Source: UBA9926 sp018645765 (GTDB taxonomy: Bacteria; Pseudomonadota; Gammaproteobacteria; Pseudomonadales; Azotimanducaceae). From it: 64,000 nucleotides of DNA. The notes beneath the pieces were generated by a model. That model did no database searches and was not told the DNA's origin. It saw nothing but the letters and a program-made list of their open reading frames with translations. The stretch spans positions 248,001 to 312,000 of the forward strand of contig CASIBO010000011.1 in the NCBI GenBank assembly GCA_949372755.1, given 5' to 3'. Shown here in pieces: positions 9,318-17,522 of this stretch; position 1 is the stretch's first letter; every line of letters begins with the position of its first letter. Made by a program: the position numbers and the translations under genes.

Positions 9318-9366
9318 AGTCTTGTCCTCAAGCCAATCGCTGCGCGACGCTAATACCAACCGATTC

Positions 9367-9443
<77 letters not shown>

Positions 9444-9536
9444 TCCCGCTATTCTGCCAGTATCACGCTCGATTGGCGACGCATTTTCGCCTGAATTCAC
9501 CGCCGCTGCGACCAACGGCGCGTCCTCGTTCAGCCC

Positions 9537-10427
9537 TTACCAGTCCGCGCCAAGCACAACGCTCACCCCAAGCAGAACCAATAAGATGCCTTGCCATTCT
9601 CGCGGGGTCGGGCGCTCCTTGAAAAAGAAATACGAAATGAGCATCACAAAAATCAACTCAATCTGGCCCAGCGTTTTCACCACAGCCGCCTGCTCTAGGG
9701 TGAAGGCGGTAAACCAACCGATAGAGCCCAGCGCGCTGGTACAGCCTATGAACAACGCGAGCCGCCAGTACTTAAGAAGCTGGCTGAGTTCGCCCGGTCC
9801 GCGCCGGGCAACCAACCCTAAACACAGCCCTGTTTGCACCAACACCATAACGCAAAGCGTCAGTGCTGCCGCCGCGACTGGCGAGGCAAGCCCTAGCGAC
9901 AAACTGGCGTCACGCACCAATAGCGAGGTCAAAGAAAAGGCAAGTGCCGCCGCGAGCCCCATGACCGCCTCGCGCCCCCAAAAGCTGCCTGACACGCTTC
10001 CCCTGCTGGTATTGACCAAAATAAGCCCAGCGGTGCAGACCATCATGCCGAGCAGCGTTAAAGCATTCACCAAATCACCAAACAAGGTCAAACCCAGCAA
10101 GGCCGTAATGACGATTTCAAGGCGAATATAGGTACTGCCAATTGCAAAGTTGCGTCGGGAAAATAATCGAACGAGCAGGATGGTTGCAAAAATTTGCAGA
10201 ACGCCGGCGGCAACCACCTTGGCTCCGAAGGCCATCGATACCTGCGGCAGCGCTCGTACTTCAAACAGCCAGGCGCCGTAACCCAAAATGACCGGCAGGG
10301 CGAATAAATACCGCGCGAGCGTCGCACTTTCAGCAGAGACAGATTGATTGAGTTGTTTCTGGCCCGCCGTTCGAACCGACTGCATAGTCGCGGCAAGTAT
10401 CGTCCAGAAGATCCAAGATTCCAACAC
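9537..10427 (-). CDS. EamA/DMT-family transporter
   Basis: An inner-membrane protein of 296 residues with about ten hydrophobic helices in two homologous halves, the pattern of drug/metabolite transporters of the EamA family. Glycine-rich helix ends and the short terminal segment GILLVLLGVSVVLG are typical. The substrate cannot be told from sequence; relatives export amino acids, metabolites or drugs. It has no close operon partner: the tRNA lies downstream and 190 bp of apparently empty DNA upstream. Confidence 0.85.
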   Translation of the reverse strand: MLESWIFWTILAATMQSVRTAGQKQLNQSVSAESATLARYLFALPVILGYGAWLFEVRALPQVSMAFGAKVVAAGVLQIFATILLVRLFSRRNFAIGSTYIRLEIVITALLGLTLFGDLVNALTLLGMMVCTAGLILVNTSRGSVSGSFWGREAVMGLAAALAFSLTSLLVRDASLSLGLASPVAAAALTLCVMVLVQTGLCLGLVARRGPGELSQLLKYWRLALFIGCTSALGSIGWFTAFTLEQAAVVKTLGQIELIFVMLISYFFFKERPTPREWQGILLVLLGVSVVLGADW

Positions 10428-10619
10428 TTAAGGCCCTCCTCCAGATGCATCGATCTGTGTGAACGGATTATTCTTTAACCCGAAACATTTCGACTTTCAT
10501 CTTCGAGGACCGCGGGGTGCGACTCAGAAAGTAGGCCCGCCTCGGCGACCCATATCAAAGCGAAGGACTTAATTGCCCGAGTTTGAACAACCCGGACAAT
10601 CAAAAGCTCGGTCGCTTGA

Positions 10620-11099
10620 CTACAGCGCCTCTAGAATCTTCTCAGCAGAGCTGACTTCGAACGCGCCACCTTGCTCAGCATTCAATGTGGTTATTTTGCC
10701 ATCTTCTGCAATGAGCGCATATCGAGATGAGCGATGCCCTAAACCAAAGCCAGAGCCATCCAAGGTCAGGCCCATCGCTTGAGTAAATTCGCCGTTACCA
10801 TCTGCTGCCATGACCAGCGCCTCAGCATTCTGGCTCTGACCCCAAGCACTCATCACGAACGCATCATTCACGCTCAAACACACGATGGCATCAACGCCCT
10901 TGGCCAAAATATTGTCCGCATTCACCACAAACCCAGGGACATGTGCCGCACTACAGGTCGGCGTAAAAGCACCGGGAACCGCGAACAGAACAACCTTTTT
11001 ACCCGCAAAGAAATCGCCAGTATTAAGGTCCTCCGGACCCTTTTCACCCATTGTTTTAATCGTAACATTCGGAATCTGATCACCAACCGATACTGCCAT
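10620..11099 (-). CDS. Peroxiredoxin, Prx5/redoxin type
   Basis: Thiol peroxidase of 159 residues that reduces hydrogen peroxide and alkyl hydroperoxides. The peroxidatic Cys49 is in the signature PGAFTPTCS, and GHRSSRYALIAEDGKI is typical of the atypical two-Cys Prx5 group. ATG 11099 has GGAG six bases upstream; an ATG four codons earlier has no ribosome binding site. It stands alone. A reductant such as glutaredoxin or thioredoxin must come from elsewhere. Confidence 0.93.
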   Translation of the reverse strand: MAVSVGDQIPNVTIKTMGEKGPEDLNTGDFFAGKKVVLFAVPGAFTPTCSAAHVPGFVVNADNILAKGVDAIVCLSVNDAFVMSAWGQSQNAEALVMAADGNGEFTQAMGLTLDGSGFGLGHRSSRYALIAEDGKITTLNAEQGGAFEVSSAEKILEAL

Positions 11100-11193
11100 T
11101 TTGAACTCCATTGATAAATTATTGGACAGCGCCCAGTCTCTAACGAACCTTCCGTGAGTGCAAGTAAAATGCGATCAGGCCTCGGCCAATTCC

Positions 11194-12021
11194 TTAATCA
11201 GGACAGGCCTGCGGCTCCCCCCCTTGGCAAACCAAGAAATGGCGTGCTGGGTCAACTTGGAACAACACCTCATCTGACTGCCGTGGGTACATCACAGCGC
11301 CATCGGGCGCATACTGCACAATGTACGCCTTACGGACTTCACTGGTGACATTTGGCCCGGTTCGATGGGGTGTTAACGATGAGAACACCACCACGTCGCC
11401 AACCTCTGCCTCAACAGCCTGGATGGGAAGCCCCGCCTCATCCGCCTCGGTCAGACATTGATACCCTAGGTCCGTTACCCAATGCGCCAAGGTCCCAGAC
11501 TGATGCACCCCAGCGGCCACCCACGGGCAGCCGTTATCGATGGTGGCCGGCGTGAGCGGAATCCAGCAGGTCAAATAATTCTCAGGCTTTACAAACGTGT
11601 AACCATTGTCTTGATGCCAGGGAAACTCTTGAGGATTTTCTGGCTTTTTATAAACCAACTGATCCCAATACAATCGAGCATCGGGTCCAATCAAATCCCG
11701 ACAAAGATCAATTAAAGCCGGTTCAAAGACGAACCGACGAGCTGCGCGGGATTGTTTCACAATATGAATGGTAAACGTGATCTCGCCTGCACGGTTGATC
11801 AAGAAATGGCCTTCGTGCTGCGCTCTAAGCTGCGCCTCGCGAGCGGCTTCTAAGTCGTCGGCATCAGCAAGCAAAGCGGTAATCGCCGCTTGAGGAATGG
11901 CGTTCTTAAGTAAGAAGTAGCCGTCACGATGCCATTGCTCGGCCTGTTCATCCGTGATGCAGTGGTAAGGTGGGGTCGTTTGCGGCCACTCAAAGCCCTG
12001 GCTTCTCTCATCTTGTTTCAC
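11194..12021 (-). CDS. Phytanoyl-CoA dioxygenase (PhyH) family oxygenase
   Basis: Non-heme iron, 2-oxoglutarate-dependent hydroxylase of 275 residues. The iron-binding facial triad is visible: His136-x-Asp138 (FPWHQDNGY) and His219 (LTPHRTGPN), with Arg230 for 2-oxoglutarate. PhyH relatives hydroxylate fatty acyl-CoAs, osmolytes, phosphonates or secondary metabolites; the substrate here is unknown. The gene overlaps the stop of the upstream pterin dehydratase gene by four bases, so the two are cotranslated. It is the first of three PhyH-type genes in the window, one of them broken. Confidence 0.9.
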   Translation of the reverse strand: MKQDERSQGFEWPQTTPPYHCITDEQAEQWHRDGYFLLKNAIPQAAITALLADADDLEAAREAQLRAQHEGHFLINRAGEITFTIHIVKQSRAARRFVFEPALIDLCRDLIGPDARLYWDQLVYKKPENPQEFPWHQDNGYTFVKPENYLTCWIPLTPATIDNGCPWVAAGVHQSGTLAHWVTDLGYQCLTEADEAGLPIQAVEAEVGDVVVFSSLTPHRTGPNVTSEVRKAYIVQYAPDGAVMYPRQSDEVLFQVDPARHFLVCQGGEPQACPD

Positions 12022-12281
12022 AGCGCTTCCACCTTCGCGGTCTTGAACATCGAAAGCGCACTGATCGCTTCGGCCAGGGCATAGTCCTTTGACGTCAGTT
12101 GATCCCCTGAATCGTGGGTGGTCAGGGATATCTCGACCAAATTATAAACATTCGACCACTCTGGGTGGTGCCCTTGGGCTTCGGCAATCTCGGCCACTTG
12201 CTGCATAAAATGGAATGCCGCTTTGAAATCAACAAATCGCAGCCGTACTGTTAGCCTTCCGTTTCCTTCTGTCCAAGCCAT
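12018..12281 (-). CDS. Pterin-4a-carbinolamine dehydratase
   Basis: A small enzyme (87 residues) that dehydrates 4a-hydroxytetrahydropterin so that the pterin cofactor of aromatic amino acid hydroxylases can be recycled. The family signature HHPEW followed by NLVEISLTTHDSGDQLTSKD is present. ATG 12281 is preceded by a strong GAGGAGG; a TTG at 12308 is the longer alternative. No phenylalanine hydroxylase is next to it. Instead it is coupled by ATGA to a PhyH oxygenase, which does not itself need pterin. Confidence 0.92.
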   Translation of the reverse strand: MAWTEGNGRLTVRLRFVDFKAAFHFMQQVAEIAEAQGHHPEWSNVYNLVEISLTTHDSGDQLTSKDYALAEAISALSMFKTAKVEAL

Positions 12282-12365
12282 CACGTGCCTCCTCAACGCC
12301 TTAATCAAACCAGAATCAAGTCAGCAACTCAATCCACTTGGGTTGAATCCTGTTAGACTCACCCC

Positions 12366-14156
12366 ATGACCCAATCGAATACGCCGCAACTGGACAGCCT
12401 GCCCAGACCCGAGCACCCCAGCCCCATCTTAACCCGACCCGAATGGCTCAACCTCAATGGTGCTTGGTCATTCAAGGCAGACCCTGACCAGATCGGTCAA
12501 GCGCAAGGTTGGTCAAGCGCCCTGCCGGCGCCGGATGTCATCATTGTGCCCTTCGCGCCAGGCACTCAGGCCAGTGGCGCGCCTTGTCCGGAAGATTGCC
12601 TAACGGTTTGGTATGAGCGCATCGTTCCTGAATTGCCCTGGCTCTGCGCGGAAACGCTACTGCATATCGGCGCCGCGGACCACACCACAACCATCTGGAT
12701 CAATGGTCATCAGGTTGCCGATCACCGGGGCGGCTACTCACCGATCACGACTGACATTCAGCCGTTCCTGGGGGCAACGCGGAACCGCATTGTCATTCGC
12801 GTGAGCGATACGACCTCCTGGCAACAGCCTCGGGGCAAGCAGGCTGGCGATACCCGCTGGCCCATTGACTATGACCCCATCATCGGCATCTGGCAGACCG
12901 TTTGGTTAGAACCTGTGCCCGCCATCCGGATCAGCCAAGTCCACTATCGCTTTGATCTTGCCGAGCAGCGCCTAACAGTCATCACCCAACTTTCTAAGCA
13001 CTCAGACACCACTGTTGAAATCGAGATCCAGCAGCCCAACGGGCAACGTCTTCGCGTTCGCGGATCGGCGAAGGGTCGGTCAGCGTTAAGCCAAACCTTA
13101 CAGATTCCAACGCCGCGTCTTTGGCATCCCCAAGACCCACACCTCTATCCGGTCTCCATTCGCCTGCTTACCGACGAGATTGAAACCGACTGCGTTGAAA
13201 GTTATACCGGTCTTCGGAGCCTTTCCGTCGCGGACGATCAAATTCTGCTCAACGGTGAGCCCATTTATCTGCGCGGCGTCCTGGACCAAGGCTATTTCCC
13301 AGAGGGTTGGTACACGGCAACAACCGATAACGCCTTAAAACAAGATGTTGAGCTGACCCTTGCGCTGGGCTTTAACCTTGCGCGCAAGCACCAAAAATTT
13401 GAGGATCCTCGTTACCTGTATTGGGCGGACCGCCTTGGCCTCATGGTCTGGAGTGAAATGCCGTCTGGGCGAGTATTTTCTGAGGCCCTCATGACCGACC
13501 TTACCCAAGAATGGACGGCGCTGGTTCAGCGTGACCAGGCCCATCCTTGTATTGTGGGCTGGGTGCCCTTTAATGAATCCTGGGGGCTATGGCATCAAAG
13601 CACCCGCCGTGAACAAAGACACTTCGCTGATGCCATCTACCATCTTACCAAAGCGCTGGACCCAACCCGCCCCGTCATTACCAACGACGGGTGGGAATAC
13701 TCAACGGGCGACTATTGGACTTTGCATCTTTACGATTCGACCGCTGCAACACTTCAAAACAGGCTGGCGAGCCTGACCCAGAATCCAGCTCAATCCATCC
13801 ATGACGGCCCGAACCCTCGCCTTGGCGCACTCGCCGGGGCAGATCCCAGCCATCTGCCGCTTTTATTAACGGAATGTGGCGGGATCGGCCTCGTTACGAC
13901 GTCCGATATTGGTGAGGCTGACGCTTTTTTCTATGGAGATATGCCCCAGGACGCTGACGCGTTCCTTGCACGCACGGCGGCGTTATTAAGTGCCATTAAC
14001 GACACCCCACGGCTGCGAGGCTTTGTTTGGACCCAGCTCACCGATGTGCAACAAGAGATTAATGGCGTGTTGGACTTTCATCGAAACCCCAAAGTGCCAC
14101 TGCAAGTGCTTCGACAATTAATCACGCAAACAGGTTCCGGGCAAACTTCCCAATGA
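12366..14156 (+). CDS. Glycoside hydrolase family 2 protein
   Basis: A 596-residue retaining glycosidase related to beta-galactosidases and beta-glucuronidases. It has an N-terminal jelly-roll sugar-binding domain (about 20-185), an immunoglobulin-like domain (about 186-285) and a TIM barrel (about 290-590). The acid/base is Glu404 (PFNESWG) and the nucleophile Glu503 (LLLTECGGIG). No signal peptide is seen, so it should act in the cytoplasm on imported oligosaccharides or glycosides. The sugar specificity is not clear. The stop overlaps the start of the next gene (ATGA). Confidence 0.92.
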   Translation: MTQSNTPQLDSLPRPEHPSPILTRPEWLNLNGAWSFKADPDQIGQAQGWSSALPAPDVIIVPFAPGTQASGAPCPEDCLTVWYERIVPELPWLCAETLLHIGAADHTTTIWINGHQVADHRGGYSPITTDIQPFLGATRNRIVIRVSDTTSWQQPRGKQAGDTRWPIDYDPIIGIWQTVWLEPVPAIRISQVHYRFDLAEQRLTVITQLSKHSDTTVEIEIQQPNGQRLRVRGSAKGRSALSQTLQIPTPRLWHPQDPHLYPVSIRLLTDEIETDCVESYTGLRSLSVADDQILLNGEPIYLRGVLDQGYFPEGWYTATTDNALKQDVELTLALGFNLARKHQKFEDPRYLYWADRLGLMVWSEMPSGRVFSEALMTDLTQEWTALVQRDQAHPCIVGWVPFNESWGLWHQSTRREQRHFADAIYHLTKALDPTRPVITNDGWEYSTGDYWTLHLYDSTAATLQNRLASLTQNPAQSIHDGPNPRLGALAGADPSHLPLLLTECGGIGLVTTSDIGEADAFFYGDMPQDADAFLARTAALLSAINDTPRLRGFVWTQLTDVQQEINGVLDFHRNPKVPLQVLRQLITQTGSGQTSQ

Positions 14157-15019
14157 GTGTCAGCGAAGATTTGCAGCAACTATGCCAAGCCCAAGGCACG
14201 GCGCAAATTTCCGTGAGCAAAGCGGGCACCTTGGTTTTTGATCAATGTCCAATGAGCATGCCCGTTGATGTGTATGCGGTTCAAAAAGGCGTTGTTTCGA
14301 TCTTGATCGGTATCGCCGAGGCGCGCTACTTCCTAGAACGGGTCGATGCAATGAATCACATCTTGGATCCCGAATGGACCCAGCTCACGAAACCCGATGA
14401 AGCCAGTCTGACGGTTGAAATTTTAATGAACATGACAACCGGCATGAATGATCAGCTGCAAAAGCAAGGCCAGATCGGAAAAGACTGGTTTTATAACAAC
14501 GTCGCGTACCAACAACTCAAAACCGCACTCACGATTCAAACGGGACTTGAACTCAACGCCTTAACGCAAGCTTGGCTCTTCGAGCCATTAGGCATCACAG
14601 ACGCCAACTGGATCACGCGGGCCAAAGACGCAGATGGGCACGCCTTCTCGGCGTTGCAGACGACGGCCCAGTCTCTGCGCAAAATCGGTGAGGCATTGCT
14701 CCAAGACCAACTGGTTGACCCGTATTATCGCGCAGCGCTTGGCACGCCCAGCGAGAGTACCAATCCCGCCTGGCATCTGCTCTGGTGGAATAATCAGGCG
14801 CCGACCCACATGCGTCCAGGGTCTGATCGGGTCTACCCAAAGCCTTTGCTACCGCATGCCCCTAAGGACCTCATCAGCGCACGCGGCGCAGGCGGGCATC
14901 ACCTCTCCATTTCGCCAAGCCTTGATCTGGTGGTTGCCCAGACTATGGACCCTGCCGCCGCGCACCCGCCCAAACGCGCCAATCAGCAGGCCTTCTGGGA
15001 CTTAATCCAGCAGCTATAA
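14153..15019 (+). CDS. Beta-lactamase-fold (serine hydrolase-like) protein lacking the nucleophile
   Basis: A 288-residue protein of the class C beta-lactamase / 6-aminohexanoate-dimer hydrolase superfamily. The Tyr motif is present (YNNVAY, Tyr114 and Asn116), as are the LMNMTTGM region and a late GGHHLSISPS loop. At the SxxK position, however, the sequence is AVQK: Ala42 (codon gcg at 14276-14278) replaces the catalytic Ser while Lys45 is kept. It may be inactive, binding-only or mechanistically different. It is translationally coupled to the upstream GH2 gene. No signal peptide. Confidence 0.8.
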   Translation: MSVSEDLQQLCQAQGTAQISVSKAGTLVFDQCPMSMPVDVYAVQKGVVSILIGIAEARYFLERVDAMNHILDPEWTQLTKPDEASLTVEILMNMTTGMNDQLQKQGQIGKDWFYNNVAYQQLKTALTIQTGLELNALTQAWLFEPLGITDANWITRAKDADGHAFSALQTTAQSLRKIGEALLQDQLVDPYYRAALGTPSESTNPAWHLLWWNNQAPTHMRPGSDRVYPKPLLPHAPKDLISARGAGGHHLSISPSLDLVVAQTMDPAAAHPPKRANQQAFWDLIQQL

Positions 15020-15142
15020 ATCGCGGCCTGACCCGCGCCGTCAGCGCGCCGAATCATGGGGGATTTCCCCCCGCGGCCGTTGTCGCAAAATCTTAGATTA
15101 TGCTAGCCTCTGCCGTACCTTCACCGTTCGCCGGAGTCAGAA

Positions 15143-16342
15143 ATGGATCTCACGTATGGTCCCGAATACAACGCCTTTCGCGCAGAGGTCAAAGCCTTTG
15201 TCGCCGCCAATATTGATGAGCAGCCCAAACCCGGCGATGGCCCTCGCAGTCCGGCCGTGCGAGCCTGGCAAGCCAAACTGATCGCCAATGGCTACCACTC
15301 TCGCACCATCCCTGAGGCTTACGGCGGATATGGCGCCGAACCGGACATCATCCGCTCTCGGATCATTGCCGAAGAATTCAGCGCTGTTCAAATGAACACC
15401 GGATTCAGCGGCCAGGGCATCAGCATGCTAACGCCCGTGCTCTTGGAACTGGGCACCGAGGCGCAAAAACAACAATTCATTCGCAAAACCATTCATGGCG
15501 AACTCATCTGGTGCCAGGGGTATTCCGAGCCCGGTGCGGGTAGTGACCTTGCGAGCCTCACAACCAAAGCAGAGCTCGATGGCGACGAATGGGTGATCAA
15601 CGGTCAGAAAATCTGGACGAGCACGGCACAAATCAGCGATTGGATATTCTGTCTGGTCCGAACTGAGCCCGAAGCACCCAAACACTTAGGCATCTCCTTT
15701 TTATTGTTTGAAATGGATACGCCGGGGATCGAAGTCAGACCGCTGGTCGATATGACGGGCGCCGCCAATTTCAACGAAGTCTTTTTCACGGACGTCCGGG
15801 TTCCAAAAGATCAGATCGTCGGACAACGGGGGCAAGGCTGGCAGGTTGCCAACGCGATCTTAGGTCACGAGCGGGGCTCCTTAGCACCACCGGATGCCGC
15901 CATGTCCCGACTCAACGGCGTCATTCGTTTGATGCAACAAGAAACGATTGGCGGAGAGCGCGCCATCGACAACCCTGTTTTCAGAGATCGCCTGATGCGA
16001 CTACAGGGCCGGGTGATGGCCATGCAGTACAACGACATGCGGTTGTTATCGGCGCGCATTAATAAAAACCAAGACACCAAACTGGCGGGCATGGTTGTCA
16101 AACTGATCGGAACGGAGCTGAGGCACGAGATCGAATGCCTCGGCATTGACGTCTTAGGCGAAATCGGCCTGAGCTATGGCGACAATCCCTATCTTCGGGG
16201 CAATGGCTCTTGGCAATATCAGTATATGTACTTCTTAGGCTTGATCATTGGCGGCGGTACGTCCCAGATTCAAAAAAACATCATCAGCGAACGTGGCCTT
16301 GGCATGCCCAAAGAACCCAAACTCGCAGCATCGGGGGCATAA
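15143..16342 (+). CDS. Acyl-CoA dehydrogenase (first of a coupled pair)
   Basis: A 399-residue FAD-dependent dehydrogenase. Visible motifs include WCQGYSEPGAGSDLASL (FAD and substrate loop), WVINGQKIWTS, and the C-terminal GGGTSQIQKNIISERGLG that binds FAD at the dimer interface. GGAG lies seven bases before the ATG. Its TAA overlaps the ATG of a second, shorter acyl-CoA dehydrogenase. Such paired genes are known to encode heteromeric dehydrogenases for steroid or branched side chains, notably in actinobacterial sterol degradation; that role is an inference here. Confidence 0.92.
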   Translation: MDLTYGPEYNAFRAEVKAFVAANIDEQPKPGDGPRSPAVRAWQAKLIANGYHSRTIPEAYGGYGAEPDIIRSRIIAEEFSAVQMNTGFSGQGISMLTPVLLELGTEAQKQQFIRKTIHGELIWCQGYSEPGAGSDLASLTTKAELDGDEWVINGQKIWTSTAQISDWIFCLVRTEPEAPKHLGISFLLFEMDTPGIEVRPLVDMTGAANFNEVFFTDVRVPKDQIVGQRGQGWQVANAILGHERGSLAPPDAAMSRLNGVIRLMQQETIGGERAIDNPVFRDRLMRLQGRVMAMQYNDMRLLSARINKNQDTKLAGMVVKLIGTELRHEIECLGIDVLGEIGLSYGDNPYLRGNGSWQYQYMYFLGLIIGGGTSQIQKNIISERGLGMPKEPKLAASGA

Positions 16343-17406
16343 TGGAATTCGGACTCTCTCAGGAACAAGTACTCCTTCAAGACAGCATTACGCGCTACTT
16401 AAAAGACCAAGTGCCACTGGATAAGGTCCGCGCAGTGGCCGAAGACCCTGAGCTAGATCAATCGGTTTGGCACGGCCTAACAGAGCTCGGCCTGGCCGGC
16501 CTCATCATTCCGGAGACCCATGGCGGCGTCGGTTTAGGCCTTCTTGAGGCCGTCGTGGTGGGTGAAACACTGGGCTACCACATCACGCCAGGCCCCTTTC
16601 TCAGCACCGCAATTATGGCACCAAGTCTGTTGATCGCGGCGGGTCAAACAGACCGACTTGCGGATATTGCAGCCGGACGCTATCGCGTCGGGGTTGCGCT
16701 CTCTGAAGCTGTGGGCGCGCGGCTCGATGCGGGCATGACCCGCTCTGATGGTCGCCTCACTGGCAAAGCTCTGTTTGCGCTGGATGCCTCGGCCGATGCC
16801 TACATCGTGAACGGTCCTAATCGACAGCTCTACTGGGTCGATGCCAATGATCCCGGTTTGACCCGAGCCTTACTCACCACCATCGACAAAACCCGCACCC
16901 TTTGCGAGCTAAAACTTGACCAGGTTGCTGCAACCTTGCTAACCGATGACCCAGCGGTGCTGCAAGCAGGCCTGGATGCAGGCCGAATCGTTCAAGCTGC
17001 AGATTCACTTGGGGCAGCTCAATGCATGCTGGATCAGGCGATCGCGTACGCGGGTCAACGGGAGCAATTCAACCGAGTGATTGCCTCTTTTCAAGCCGTC
17101 AAACACTTGTGCGCCGAAATGGCATCCCAGCTAGAACCCTGCCGGGCACTCATTTGGTACGGCGGGCACGCCTTATCCGAGGGCGACGGCGCGGCGCGTT
17201 TAACCGTTTGTCATGCCAAAGCGCATTTATCTGAGGTCGCACAATTTGTGGCTCGAACCAGCACAGAGGTCCATGGCGGCATGGGCTTTACCGATTTAGT
17301 CGGCCTGCACTACTGGTTCAAGCGAATCGGCGCCAACCGGCAGCTGTTAGGGTCACCGGAACTGCTGAGAGAGGAAGCCGCGCGCATTCAAATGTTGGTC
17401 GCTTAA
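16342..17406 (+). CDS. Acyl-CoA dehydrogenase (second of a coupled pair)
   Basis: A 354-residue protein of the acyl-CoA dehydrogenase family, shorter than its neighbour. It opens MEFGLSQEQVLLQDS, and has the GLIIPETHGGVGLG helix region, a weak middle beta domain and the C-terminal STEVHGGMGFTDLVGLHYW segment. The middle region lacks a clear SEPxAGSD motif (ALSEAVGARLDAG is there instead), as is common in the non-identical subunit of heteromeric pairs. ATG 16342 overlaps the upstream TAA by one base, giving strong coupling. Probably forms an enzyme with the preceding product. Confidence 0.88.
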   Translation: MEFGLSQEQVLLQDSITRYLKDQVPLDKVRAVAEDPELDQSVWHGLTELGLAGLIIPETHGGVGLGLLEAVVVGETLGYHITPGPFLSTAIMAPSLLIAAGQTDRLADIAAGRYRVGVALSEAVGARLDAGMTRSDGRLTGKALFALDASADAYIVNGPNRQLYWVDANDPGLTRALLTTIDKTRTLCELKLDQVAATLLTDDPAVLQAGLDAGRIVQAADSLGAAQCMLDQAIAYAGQREQFNRVIASFQAVKHLCAEMASQLEPCRALIWYGGHALSEGDGAARLTVCHAKAHLSEVAQFVARTSTEVHGGMGFTDLVGLHYWFKRIGANRQLLGSPELLREEAARIQMLVA

Positions 17407-17522
17407 TGATCTTAAAAACGCCAAGCGCTTCCAATTCATTTTTTCGTGGCCACGATATTGCGGCGCTCAATGCCCGTTAACATCGTCGCACGCGGCAGTC
17501 CTAATGATCAGATGAGATCCTC

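Noticed and set aside
15058..15071. GGGGG-ATTT-CCCCC hairpin after the beta-lactamase-fold gene as a terminator
   Set aside because: Short stem with no T run after it; it may only be chance in a GC-rich gap.
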